A DNA stretch of 64,000 nucleotides, from contig NZ_JAUSCJ010000039.1 in assembly GCF_030651185.1 (NCBI RefSeq), positions 62,001 through 126,000 of the forward strand. The letters are read 5' to 3'. The notes below the pieces were generated by a model. The model was not told where the DNA came from. It saw only the letters and a list, made by a program, of their open reading frames with translations, and did no database searches. The position numbers and the translations under genes were made by a program. Shown here piece by piece: positions 17,132-25,555 of this stretch. Source of the stretch: Phenylobacterium sp. GTDB taxonomy: Bacteria > Pseudomonadota > Alphaproteobacteria > Caulobacterales > Caulobacteraceae. The first letter of the stretch is position 1; each line of letters starts with the position of its first letter.

Positions 17132-18260
17132 GCCGGCTCGGATCGTAGGTCGCGGCCTCGACCCCATGGTCGGCCAGGTCCCGAGGCGTGCGATGGCCGA
17201 GGACCTGGGCGGCGGCCAGCCGGGCCACGGCCGGGGCGGTCTGGATGCCAAAGCCCCCCAGGCCCGCCAGCCAGAAGAACCCCGGGCTCGTCTCCGACCA
17301 GCCGATGACCGGGGCGCGGTCGCTCGCGAAGGTGCGCAGGCCCGCCCAGCGATGGTGGATCCGTGTCACCGGATGATCGGCGGCGTCATGGAACCGCATC
17401 ATGGCGCAAGCAATGTCCAATTCATCGGGCGCCGCGTCGCACGGCGGGCTCGGCGTCTCGTCGGCTGGGGTGATCAGCAGGCGTCCGCCGAACGGGCGGA
17501 AATAGAACCGCTCGTCGATGTCCTTCACCACCGGCCCGTCGTGGAAGCCGAGTTCCCGGGGCGCGTCCACCAGGATGGCGGTTCTCAGCAACGGCGCGAG
17601 GCCCTTGGGGGCGAGGCCGGCGTCGAGCGCGGTCTCGTCGGCCCAGGCACCGGTGGCGTTGACCAGGGTCGGGGCGATGAGGCTGGCCTGGCGGGTCCGC
17701 ACCCGCCACCGCGAGCCCTCGCGGACAATGGCCGGCTTGCCGGCGTCGGCGAGAACGGTGGCGCCGGCCTCGCGGGCCCGTCGCACCATGCCGCCGTGCA
17801 GCCGCGCCACGTCCAGGTCTCCCGCCCCGGTCTCCAGCAGGGCGGAGCGAACCGCCTCGGGCCGCAGGATCGGCGTCCGCAGCCGGGCGCTTTCCCCGCT
17901 CAGTCGCCGCAGGGCGGCGGTGTCCCGGTTCTGGTGGGCGAAGTCCTCCAGGCGCTGTAGCTGGTCGGCGCGCGCGACATGCAGCACCGGACGCGGGCTC
18001 AGCAGGCGCCCGGCGAAGCCCCACGGGGGGCTTTCGAAGAATCCCCGGCTCGCGGCGGTGAGCGGCTGGACCGCCGGACCGCCATAGGAGGGGATGTACA
18101 TCGCCGCGGAACGCCCGGTGGTGTGGTAGCCAAGCTGCGACTCCCGCTCCACCAGGGCCACCCGCAGGTCGCCCGCCAGTTGGGCGGCCAGGGCGGCGCC
18201 GGCGATGCCGCCGCCCAGCACCACCACGTCGAAGACCTGGCGCGAGGGACAGGCGGTCAT
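17040..18260 (-). CDS. FAD-dependent oxidoreductase, DadA/D-amino-acid dehydrogenase-like
   Basis: 406 aa. The Rossmann FAD motif is VVLGGGIAGAALA near residue 13, followed by GYHTTGRSAAMYIPSYGG, which matches a DadA/glycine-oxidase-like family. The C-terminal half has GWSETSPGFFWLAGLGGFGIQTAPA. The start at 18260 (ATG) overlaps the ubiV stop; the frame runs further upstream but inside ubiV. Substrate is unknown. Its linkage to ubiTUV suggests it feeds electrons into the quinone pool (inference). The 3' end overlaps mobA by 92 bases. Confidence 0.8.
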   Translation of the reverse strand: MTACPSRQVFDVVVLGGGIAGAALAAQLAGDLRVALVERESQLGYHTTGRSAAMYIPSYGGPAVQPLTAASRGFFESPPWGFAGRLLSPRPVLHVARADQLQRLEDFAHQNRDTAALRRLSGESARLRTPILRPEAVRSALLETGAGDLDVARLHGGMVRRAREAGATVLADAGKPAIVREGSRWRVRTRQASLIAPTLVNATGAWADETALDAGLAPKGLAPLLRTAILVDAPRELGFHDGPVVKDIDERFYFRPFGGRLLITPADETPSPPCDAAPDELDIACAMMRFHDAADHPVTRIHHRWAGLRTFASDRAPVIGWSETSPGFFWLAGLGGFGIQTAPAVARLAAAQVLGHRTPRDLADHGVEAATYDPSRLSEAAHPIGSPAPCQEPWVTADGPPGLPGY

Positions 18261-19165
18261 GCCGCCGGCGCCCAGTCGACGCCCGCCCGGCCGTGCAGAT
18301 AGCCGTTGACCAGCGGGCCCGGCGGTCCGGCCTCCCGCACCTTGGCCGCCAGGTCCTGGGGCGACAGCCGTTCCTGGCTGAAGTCCCGGAAGGCCGTGAT
18401 CACCTTGCGCATGTCCCCGGTGTGAGGCGACAGCCGCAGGGCCCCGATCCCGGCTGTGCGGAGTTGGGCGATCGGCAGGTCGGCCACCTGCACCCCATGG
18501 GACAGGGTCTGCACCCCGTTCACCGCCAGAAAGTCCTGCCCCTCCAGGGTGCGCACCGTGAGGCCGTCGGGATCGCGGTCGCAGACCAGCTGGCAGGAGT
18601 CCTTGTGCAGCCCCCGGACGCGGGCGTGATAGCAGCGTCCCGACAGGGCGAGCGGCAGCCGGCCATAGGCGAAGAGCTCGATCTCCAGCCCCGGACAGGC
18701 CTGGGCCAGGCGGCCGATGGTCGGGAGCGAGAGTTCGACATTGGGGCACAGGCGCACGCAGCCGCGGCCGATCAGCTCCCGCGCGGCGGCCTCGTTATAG
18801 ATGTTGAGCAGGGGCCCGGCCACGAAGGGCGCGCCGACCGAGCGGTGGGCCAGGGCCGAGACGTCGTTGATCTCCACCAGGGTCTCGCCCGCGGCCATCT
18901 GGGCGATCCCGCGTCGGTCACGCGGCGTCGCCGGCAGGGCCAGGGTCGACCAGACGACGGTCTTGCCAGCCCGGGTCAGGCGCTCGGCGGCCTCGGCCAG
19001 GGGCCCGGAGATGAAGGGCTCGCGCTTTCCGCAGACCACCTCCCCCAGATAGACCCGCTCGACCTCGGTCTCGTCGGCGATGGCGGCGTAGAAGTCGGCG
19101 ATGCGCTCGGCCGACCAGTTGAACAGCAGCGGCCCCAGGGCGATCTCGATCGGCGCGCCGGTCAT
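18257..19165 (-). CDS. ubiV: UbiV, O2-independent ubiquinone biosynthesis protein (U32 family)
   Basis: Partner of UbiU in O2-independent hydroxylation of the ubiquinone ring, with prephenate as the hydroxyl donor in Escherichia coli. Cys45, Cys178, Cys191 and Cys195 reproduce the spacing of the [4Fe-4S] ligands known for E. coli UbiV (Cys39, 180, 193, 197). 302 aa. Start and stop overlap ubiU and the FAD oxidoreductase by four bases each. Its presence beside nar fits a need for ubiquinone without oxygen. Confidence 0.9.
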   Translation of the reverse strand: MTGAPIEIALGPLLFNWSAERIADFYAAIADETEVERVYLGEVVCGKREPFISGPLAEAAERLTRAGKTVVWSTLALPATPRDRRGIAQMAAGETLVEINDVSALAHRSVGAPFVAGPLLNIYNEAAARELIGRGCVRLCPNVELSLPTIGRLAQACPGLEIELFAYGRLPLALSGRCYHARVRGLHKDSCQLVCDRDPDGLTVRTLEGQDFLAVNGVQTLSHGVQVADLPIAQLRTAGIGALRLSPHTGDMRKVITAFRDFSQERLSPQDLAAKVREAGPPGPLVNGYLHGRAGVDWAPAA

Positions 19166-20154
19166 CGCCAGGTCTTCCGGTAGGCGCCGGCGGTCTCTCG
19201 CCCGCCCTCGGCAAGGCCCGTCAGGCGCGCCTCATAGGGCGCTGTGGTCTCGCCCCGGTCCAGGGCGTCGAGGGCGGCCCGGAAGGCGGCGGCCACGCGG
19301 GCCACGTAGGCCTTGCCGCGCTGGCGGCCCTCGATCTTCACCGCCCGCACCCCGGCGGTGCGAAGTTCGGCCAGCAGCGTCATGGCGTTGAGGCTGGTGG
19401 GATCCTCGAACAGGTGGGACGCGGTTCCCTCGGCCTCGAAGCGACCCTTGCAGAGGGTCGGGTAACCGGCGGCCGCGCCCGGTGCGACCTGGTCGATCAT
19501 GAAGCCCCCAAGACGCGGGGTCAGCAGACCGTTGGTCTCCTCCAGGGAGACGGCCTCCGGTGGCGAACACACCCCGGAGAGATTGGGGGACCTGCCGGTG
19601 GCGTAGGAGGAAAGGGCGCAGCGGCCCTCAGCCATCACGCAGAGTCCGCCATAGACGAAGGCCTCCACCTCCACGTCGGTCTCGCGCACCAGGGCCGCGA
19701 TCTCCGGCGCGGACAGGACGCGGGGCAGGACCACCCGCTTCACGCCATAGGCCTGGGCGTAGAAGCCGATGGCCTCGGGGGCGCCGGCGGCGGCCTGGAC
19801 CGAGAGGTGCAGCCGCAGGTCGGGATGCTCGGCGTGGGCGTAGGCCAGGACCCCCAGATCGGCGACGATGACGGCGTCGGCGCCGGCCGCCGCGGCGCTG
19901 TCCACGGAGGCCCGCCAGGTGTCGATCTCGCCGGCCCGGGCGAAGGTGTTGATCGCCACCAGCACCTTGGCGCCGCGATCATGCGCCCAGACCACGGCCG
20001 CCTTCAGCTCGGCGGGGGAGAAGTTAAGGCCGGGAAAGTTGCGGGCGTTGGTTTCATCCCGCAGGCCGCAATAGACGCTGTCCGCGCCGGCTTCGATCGC
20101 CGCGTGAAGCATGGACGGAGAGCCGGCCGGGCAGACGAGTTCCATCGATCCCAT
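19162..20154 (-). CDS. ubiU: UbiU, O2-independent ubiquinone biosynthesis protein (U32 family)
   Basis: Counterpart of UbiV; the UbiUV complex hydroxylates ubiquinone precursors without O2. With the start at ATG 20154, Cys172, Cys179, Cys196 and Cys235 have exactly the spacing of the E. coli UbiU cluster ligands (169, 176, 193, 232). The N-terminus MELVCPAGSPSMLHAAIEAG is typical; ATG 20145 is an alternative start. The stop overlaps ubiV (ATGA). Confidence 0.92.
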   Translation of the reverse strand: MGSMELVCPAGSPSMLHAAIEAGADSVYCGLRDETNARNFPGLNFSPAELKAAVVWAHDRGAKVLVAINTFARAGEIDTWRASVDSAAAAGADAVIVADLGVLAYAHAEHPDLRLHLSVQAAAGAPEAIGFYAQAYGVKRVVLPRVLSAPEIAALVRETDVEVEAFVYGGLCVMAEGRCALSSYATGRSPNLSGVCSPPEAVSLEETNGLLTPRLGGFMIDQVAPGAAAGYPTLCKGRFEAEGTASHLFEDPTSLNAMTLLAELRTAGVRAVKIEGRQRGKAYVARVAAAFRAALDALDRGETTAPYEARLTGLAEGGRETAGAYRKTWR

Positions 20155-20155
20155 C

Positions 20156-20680
20156 TCAGGCCCACGCGGCTTTGGCGGCCGCCGTCTGGCGGACAAAGCG
20201 CAGGGCGGCGTTGGCCACATCCCCCGCCGGCGCCGACAGCCCCAGCAGGTCGGCCAGGGTCAGGTCGGCGGCCTCCAGCGTGTTGTGCAGGGCCATCACC
20301 GCCTCGATGTCGCCGCTCACCCGGATGGCCCGCGAGAAGAAGGCGGCGTCAGCGTCCTGGGAGCCGTCGAACAGCCCCAGCAGAGCGCCGAGCGGCCCCT
20401 CGATCCGGGCGGCGCAGGGCGAGCGGTCGTCACGGCGGCGCACCTGGACCCCGGCCGCCGCGCCCTCGGGCGCGAGCCGGAAGGCCACCGGCGAGCCGTC
20501 GGGCGCGATCAGGAAGGCGGCGTCGCCAAAGGCGCCCAGCCGCTCGAAAACCTCCGGCCGCCGCTGCGCTACCCGACGCAGGGCCGAACTCAGCAGCCAC
20601 TCCACCGGCGGCCGCAGCGCCATCAGCACCCCGGCAGGGTCGCCCCGCGGAGCTGCTCGGGACCAATGTTGCGTACGCAT
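20156..20680 (-). CDS. ubiT: UbiT, SCP2-domain lipid carrier of anaerobic ubiquinone synthesis
   Basis: 174 aa with an SCP2 sterol-carrier domain over roughly residues 45-140, including GAFGDAAFLIAPDG and FFSRAIRVSGDIEAVMALHN. UbiT binds isoprenoid quinone intermediates and works with UbiUV. The start chosen is ATG 20680; an upstream GTG is possible. The ubiU start follows one base after its stop. A candidate FNR-type box lies about 100 bases upstream, suggesting anaerobic expression with nar. Confidence 0.88.
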   Translation of the reverse strand: MRTQHWSRAAPRGDPAGVLMALRPPVEWLLSSALRRVAQRRPEVFERLGAFGDAAFLIAPDGSPVAFRLAPEGAAAGVQVRRRDDRSPCAARIEGPLGALLGLFDGSQDADAAFFSRAIRVSGDIEAVMALHNTLEAADLTLADLLGLSAPAGDVANAALRFVRQTAAAKAAWA

Positions 20681-20780
20681 GACGGGGAACCTCTTGGAGG
20701 AGACCAACCTGCGTCACGCCCTGCGGCGCGGGGAACCGGGTGATCGCCGCCGCACCCGCCGATCTTGCTCAAGTCAGGCT

Positions 20781-20794
20781 TTGCCGATCATCAA
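20781..20794 (-). promoter_or_regulatory. Candidate FNR/NarR box upstream of ubiT
   Basis: Plus-strand TTGCCGATCATCAA is two bases off TTGAT-N4-ATCAA and differs by one base from box 3 in the narK region. It is 101 bases upstream of the ubiT ATG and overlaps the stop codon of the preceding gene. Confidence 0.4.
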
Positions 20795-22161
20795 GCCGGG
20801 AGGACCTTGCCGGGATTGAGGATGCCCCGCGGGTCCAGGGCCGTCTTCAGCAAGGCCATCAGGGTGAGCTCCTCAGGGTTGCGGGAATAGGCGAGGTAGG
20901 GGCGTTTCTGCAGGCCGATCCCGTGCTCCGCGGAGATCGACCCGGCGCGGGCGCGCAGAGGTCCGTAGACCATCTCCTCAATCTCCGGGCGGGCGTCCGG
21001 CTCGGTGACGCCGATGATCAGGTGCAGGTTGCCGTCGCCCAGGTGGCCGAAGACGGTCATCCCCGCCTGGGGCCAGCGGGCGGCCAGGGCCCCGCGCACC
21101 TCCGCCACATAGGCCTCCATCGCGGCGATCGGCAGGCTGACGTCGAAGGTGATGATCGGGCCGTTGCGCGCGGTCTGGGCCACGTCGTCCCGCAGGGCCC
21201 ACATGCGGTCCCGCTCGGCCTGGGACTTGGCGATGGCCGCGTCGGCTACCAGACCGTTCTCCAGGGCGTCGGTCAGCACCTGCTCGAACCGCTCCGCATC
21301 GCGAGCCAGGTCCGGGCCGAGGGCCTCCACCAGAACGTAGTAGGCGTGGCCCGGCGGCAGGATCGGACGACCCGCAGCCGGCGGGGTGGTCACCAGGTCG
21401 TAGAAGGCCGGCCACATGACCTCGAAGGCCGACAGCGATCCGGCCAGGGACGATTCCAGCGACCGCAGCAGGGGCGAAAGCGCCTCGAACCGGTCCACCG
21501 CCAGCCAGGCGGTCTGCTGCGACACGGGCCGCGGCCGCAGGCGGAACACCGCGCGGGTCACGATTCCCAGGGTGCCCTCCGATCCGATGAACAGCTGCTT
21601 GAGGTCATAGCCGGCGTTGTTCTTGATCAGGTGGTTGAGGGAGGAGATCACCGTCCCGTCGGCCAGCACCGCCTCCAGCCCCAGGACCGACTCCCGCGTC
21701 ATGCCGTAGCGCAGCACCCGGTTGCCCCCGGCGTTGGTGGAGATCACCCCGCCGATGGTGGCCGAGCCCCTCGCGCCGAGGTCCACCGGCAGGAACAGAT
21801 CCTGCGCCGTCGCGGCCATGCAGGCGGTCTCCAGCACGCAGCCGGCCTGAACGGTCATGGTGGCGCCGACCGGATCGATCTCCTCGATGGCGGCCATGCG
21901 GTCGAGGCTGAGGGCCAGGGCGTCCTCGGCGAAGGCGCCGTCCACCAGGCCGGTGCGCCCGCCCCAGGGGACGACGGCCGCGCCGGCGGCGTGGGCCAGG
22001 CGCAGGATCCCTGACACCTCCTGAGTTGTGACGGGCCGCAGGATCGCCCGCGGCGCGCCCAGCCGGGTCCAGGGACTGAAGGCCCATCCGGTCGCCGCCG
22101 CGCCGGTCAGCACATGCTCGACGCCCAACAGCGCCTCAAGGTCGGCCAGCAAGCTTTCCAT
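20791..22161 (-). CDS. FAD-binding oxidoreductase, GlcD/D-lactate dehydrogenase type
   Basis: 456 aa. An N-terminal FAD-binding (PCMH) domain holds VVPWGGRTGLVDGA, DLGARGSATIGGVISTNAGG and LFIGSEGTLGIVT. A C-terminal FAD-linked oxidase domain has a metal-binding-like HLGDGNLHL and ISAEHGIG. Likely substrates are D-2-hydroxy acids such as D-lactate, glycolate or 2-hydroxyglutarate. ATG 22161 is preceded by GGAGG. A near-perfect FNR-type box lies 53 bases upstream, so it may donate electrons to the quinone pool during nitrate respiration (inference). Confidence 0.85.
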   Translation of the reverse strand: MESLLADLEALLGVEHVLTGAAATGWAFSPWTRLGAPRAILRPVTTQEVSGILRLAHAAGAAVVPWGGRTGLVDGAFAEDALALSLDRMAAIEEIDPVGATMTVQAGCVLETACMAATAQDLFLPVDLGARGSATIGGVISTNAGGNRVLRYGMTRESVLGLEAVLADGTVISSLNHLIKNNAGYDLKQLFIGSEGTLGIVTRAVFRLRPRPVSQQTAWLAVDRFEALSPLLRSLESSLAGSLSAFEVMWPAFYDLVTTPPAAGRPILPPGHAYYVLVEALGPDLARDAERFEQVLTDALENGLVADAAIAKSQAERDRMWALRDDVAQTARNGPIITFDVSLPIAAMEAYVAEVRGALAARWPQAGMTVFGHLGDGNLHLIIGVTEPDARPEIEEMVYGPLRARAGSISAEHGIGLQKRPYLAYSRNPEELTLMALLKTALDPRGILNPGKVLPA

Positions 22162-22213
22162 TCCGCCTCCAGGGGTTTGGGCGGCAGTTTCCTCCCCCAG
22201 GGGCCTGGTCCGA

Positions 22214-22227
22214 ATGATCGGGATCAA
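22214..22227 (-). promoter_or_regulatory. Candidate FNR/NarR box upstream of FAD-linked dehydrogenase
   Basis: Read on the minus strand, TTGATCCCGATCAT has one mismatch to TTGAT-N4-ATCAA. It is 53 bases before the ATG at 22161, a usual distance for an activator near the -41 position. Confidence 0.5.
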
Positions 22228-22388
22228 ACCGCCGCGCCACGTCGGTGGGCGGGGGTGCGACATGCGGCGGCGCGGGTCGATGCGGGGCTGTCGCACCCTC
22301 CGGCAGACATCAAGGCCGCCGTTGATGGCCGGCAAAGGCGGGGAGCGATGTCTGGCCTAGGCTGGGGGTGTCATCAAAGGAGGGCCAC

Positions 22389-22781
22389 ATGCCCGCAACC
22401 CGTTCCCCCGCGGCCCCGACCCGCAGCCTTGCAGTCCTGGCGTCCACCCTGCTGGCCAGCGTCGCCATCCTGGCCACCGCGCCGCCCGCCCAGGCCCAGG
22501 AACTGTCGAGCGTCACCGTCACCAGGGCCCCCACCCACGAGGCCATCATCATTCGCGGCAAGGATGCCAGGGTCGTGCGCCAGGAGGTCCGCCGGGCCGC
22601 CAGCCGGGTCTGCCGCAACGCCTACCTCAACCACGAGCTGGAGGTCTTCTATCTCGACTGGTGCAGCACGGCCTCCGCCGACAAGGCCATGACCCGCTAC
22701 CGCGCCATCCTGAAGCATAATCGTCTGGCGGGCGGCGACTTCGCCCAGGTTTCGACGAGGATCGTGCTCTCGGCGCGATAG
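22389..22781 (+). CDS. UrcA family secreted protein
   Basis: 130 aa. A signal peptide ends near AQAQ. The mature part has the UrcA pattern: VRQEVRRAASRVC, WCSTASADKAM and a final STRIVLSAR. Two cysteines may pair. UrcA proteins are small periplasmic proteins of unknown function found mainly in Caulobacterales and sphingomonads. The ATG at 22389 follows AAAGGAGG, which fixes the start. It appears monocistronic. Confidence 0.8.
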   Translation: MPATRSPAAPTRSLAVLASTLLASVAILATAPPAQAQELSSVTVTRAPTHEAIIIRGKDARVVRQEVRRAASRVCRNAYLNHELEVFYLDWCSTASADKAMTRYRAILKHNRLAGGDFAQVSTRIVLSAR

Positions 22782-22897
22782 CCCTCGCCGGGCGGCGCCC
22801 CTGCCGTTCGGCTGGGGTTCGCGCCCGGAGTCTTCGGCGCCCCCGAAGCCCCCTTCGCCAGGCCCGCCTTGGCGCTCATCTCGGAGCCTGAGGGCGT

Positions 22898-23521
22898 ATG
22901 TGGATCGAACAGGAACGCCCGCGACCGCGTAGGACATCGCCCTCGCAGCCGAGACGCGCGGTCAAGGCCGTCCGGCGTTCCAGCAAGGGCGACGCAACCC
23001 GCGGGCGGATCCTGGACGCCGCCATGGCCGTGGTCGCCGACGAGGGCTATCACGCCGCGACACACCAGCGGATCGCGCAGGCCGCGGGCCTCGTCCGCAC
23101 GGCGATCAACTATCATTTCCCTGACCAGAATTCCCTGGCCGACGCCCTCGTCGGTCACCTGCACCGTCTGAAGGCCGAGCGGATGATGGCGGTGATGGGC
23201 GGGTCCCTCGAGGACCATCCCGCCTTGGCCATTGAGGCCTATTGGGCCCTGTTGCAGGAGACCCCCTTCGTGGCCCTCGCCGAGCTGGAGTGCTGCGCGC
23301 GCACGGACGTGGGGCTGCGCGCCCGACTGGCCGCTGCCGGAGGCCAGCCGGACCGGGCCGAGGCTGGGGCGACCGCTCTCCATCGATCGCCCATCCTTGG
23401 GCCGGGGCTCTACGGCCTTAGCCTCTGCCTGCTGGAGGGCATGGCCCGGGGCGGCGCGCGCCATGCCGAGGCCCGCCGCCTGTTGGATCTGTTGAAGCCC
23501 GCCGCGCAGGTCCTCGACTAG
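22898..23521 (+). CDS. TetR/AcrR family transcriptional regulator
   Basis: 207 aa. Residues ~30-80 form a TetR helix-turn-helix: RGRILDAAMAVVADEGYHAATHQRIAQAAG followed by INYHFPDQNSLADAL. The C-terminal ligand domain is poorly conserved. ATG 22898 is preceded by GAGGG. No neighbouring efflux or catabolic gene is an obvious target; the phosphonate transporter begins 230 bases downstream but is more likely Pho- or PhnF-controlled. Confidence 0.88.
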   Translation: MWIEQERPRPRRTSPSQPRRAVKAVRRSSKGDATRGRILDAAMAVVADEGYHAATHQRIAQAAGLVRTAINYHFPDQNSLADALVGHLHRLKAERMMAVMGGSLEDHPALAIEAYWALLQETPFVALAELECCARTDVGLRARLAAAGGQPDRAEAGATALHRSPILGPGLYGLSLCLLEGMARGGARHAEARRLLDLLKPAAQVLD

Positions 23522-23659
23522 AGCCTTCCAATCGGGCGCCTATGAATGAGGCGGCCTGGCGGTGGGCCCGTCGGAGGTCGACGTCCCTGCGCGTTAGACC
23601 AGGGCGGCTCCGCGGTGCGAGTCGTCCGCAACCTGACAAGTTCCGGCGGCGAAGGAAGA

Positions 23660-23678
23660 TCGTCACAAGCCCGTCACG
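23660..23678 (+). promoter_or_regulatory. Candidate Pho box upstream of phnD
   Basis: Two GTCAC repeats (23662-23666 and 23673-23677) are spaced 11 bases apart, the spacing of PhoB half-sites, 74 bases before the phnD start. The same arrangement precedes phnC. The rest of the 23522-23750 gap shows no gene. Confidence 0.45.
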
Positions 23679-23750
23679 GCGACGACATCGCGCGAGGGCA
23701 ACGCTAAGCGCCGTCGCTCCGGCCGCCGGAGCCGAGGGTGATGGTGCGCG

Positions 23751-24710
23751 ATGGATCGATCAGCTTGGTTTTCAGCCGCGGCGGCCGTTGGCCTGCTCGC
23801 CGTCCTGGGCGGATGCGGTGAGAAGCAGAAGGTCGTCTCCGGCGACTGGCGCAGCGGGATCAAGGAAATCCGCATGGCCGTCAGCGGCAGCAATGACGAC
23901 CCCAGGATCGTCAAGCGGCGCAGCGTCTACCGGGCGCGCCTGAGCGAGGCCATCGGCCTGCCGGTCAAGCTGTACGAAAGCTCCGACTATAACGGCGTGA
24001 TCCAGGCCTTGTCCTCCGGCCAGGTCGATCTGGCCCAGATGGCCGGCGGCGGCTACGCCAATGTCGACGCTCAGATTGGCCCGCTCGCAGCCCCGATCCT
24101 GACGCTCCGTCAGGCGGAGGGGGGCACAGGCTACTATTCGGCCATCGTCGTCCGCGCTGACAGTCCGATCCGCACCCTGGCGGACATGAAGGGCCGGTCC
24201 CTGGGCTATGTGGATTTCAATTCCACCTCCGGGTACCTCGTGCCCCGCGCCAGGCTGCGCGATGAGGGCATCGACCCGGACACCTATTTCGGCAAGATCT
24301 CCTTCGCCGGCGGCCATACCCAGGCGGTGATGGCCCTGGCCAACGGCCAGTTCGACGCCACGATCCTGCAGGCCAGCGGGGGCGACCCGGTCAATGGCTT
24401 CAGCCGCGGCGCGCTGCACACCATGGCCCGGCGCAAGCTGGTGGACCTCAAGGACTTCCGCATCATCTGGACCGCCGGGCCCATTCCCAGCGAGGCCTTC
24501 GTGGTGCGCACCGACCGGCCGCAGCCGCTGATCGACACCGTTCGCGGCGCCATGGGCGCGCTGCCCTATGACGAGCCGGACCTCTGGGTGGACATCGGGC
24601 AGCTCGACGGCTCGGCCTACACCTCGGTCACCCGCGAACACTACAAGGACGTCATCGCCCTGCGCGCCGCCGATATCGCGCAGCGGCGTGGCCAGGGAGG
24701 TCGGCCATGA
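23751..24710 (+). CDS. phnD: Phosphonate ABC transporter substrate-binding lipoprotein PhnD
   Basis: 319 aa. The lipoprotein signal ends in LGGC with Cys22. The mature part has the PhnD fold: IKEIRMAVSGSNDDPRIVKRR, YESSDYNGVIQALSSGQVDLAQMAGGGYA and SLGYVDFNSTSGYLVPR. It should bind phosphonates or phosphite in the periplasm. The stop overlaps the start of a second binding protein (ATGA). It heads a D-D-E-E operon. Confidence 0.9.
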   Translation: MDRSAWFSAAAAVGLLAVLGGCGEKQKVVSGDWRSGIKEIRMAVSGSNDDPRIVKRRSVYRARLSEAIGLPVKLYESSDYNGVIQALSSGQVDLAQMAGGGYANVDAQIGPLAAPILTLRQAEGGTGYYSAIVVRADSPIRTLADMKGRSLGYVDFNSTSGYLVPRARLRDEGIDPDTYFGKISFAGGHTQAVMALANGQFDATILQASGGDPVNGFSRGALHTMARRKLVDLKDFRIIWTAGPIPSEAFVVRTDRPQPLIDTVRGAMGALPYDEPDLWVDIGQLDGSAYTSVTREHYKDVIALRAADIAQRRGQGGRP

Positions 24711-25555
24711 GGAAGATCCTGCTGGCGGTCTCCGCCATCGTCCTCGTTGCCGCGACAGCCAAGGCGCCCGCCTCCAGCCTGCGCATCGCGGCCGTCACCC
24801 CGACGCCGGGCCCCTGCGCGCCGCTCGACGCCACGGCGGCGCCTGGCGAGAAGGCCTATTACGATCATCTCGCCAAGCGGCTCGACGTGAAGGTGTTGAA
24901 GTGTCCCGTGGCCGATCAGGCGGCCGCGGCCGCGGCGCTGGCGGCCGGCAGCCTCGACATGGCCCTGCTCGATCGGGTGAGCTTCGCCCCGGTGGCGGGC
25001 GCGACCCGCGCCATCCTCACGATCCGTCCCGAGGGCGGCCTGAACCGCATTCCGGTCGTCGTGGCGGCGCCGGCTGCGGGTCCTGTAAAGCGGCTGGAGG
25101 ATCTGCGGGGCAAGACCCTGGCCTTCGGCGGATCGACGCCGGCCGCCCGAGCCCTGCCCAGCCGGGTCCTTGCCGACCGGGGGTTTGGCGCCGATGTCTT
25201 CAAGGCCGAACTGGCGGCGGCCGACGCGGAAGACGCGCTCGGCAAGCTGCGGTCCGGGGAGGCTGACGCCATGGTCCTCCACGCCGCGGCCTGGCAGCGG
25301 CTCTGCATGCCCGACGACCCCAAGGCCAAGCCGCTTTGCAAGGACCTCACGGTCCTGCTGAGGGCGCGCCCCCAGGCCACGCAAGCCATCGTGGTGCGGA
25401 AGGACATCGCCGACGAGACTCGCTACCGCCTTATCGGCATCCATATGCCCATGTACCTGGAGAACAGGGTCGCCTTCAGCTGGGCCTCGTCCTGGGCGCC
25501 CAAGGCCGCCGAATTTGAACCCACCGAGGCCCTGGCCCTGGTGGCCACCCGATGA
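24707..25555 (+). CDS. Second PhnD-family substrate-binding protein
   Basis: 282 aa with a non-lipidated signal peptide (about 22 residues). It has a divergent PhnD-type fold: SLDMALLDRVSFAPV, RIPVVVAAPAAGPVKRLEDLRGKTLAFGG and EADAMVLHAAAWQRLC. It is much diverged from the preceding PhnD, so it may recognise another phosphonate or deliver to the same permease pair. ATGA overlaps on both sides show translational coupling. Confidence 0.75.
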   Translation: MRKILLAVSAIVLVAATAKAPASSLRIAAVTPTPGPCAPLDATAAPGEKAYYDHLAKRLDVKVLKCPVADQAAAAAALAAGSLDMALLDRVSFAPVAGATRAILTIRPEGGLNRIPVVVAAPAAGPVKRLEDLRGKTLAFGGSTPAARALPSRVLADRGFGADVFKAELAAADAEDALGKLRSGEADAMVLHAAAWQRLCMPDDPKAKPLCKDLTVLLRARPQATQAIVVRKDIADETRYRLIGIHMPMYLENRVAFSWASSWAPKAAEFEPTEALALVATR

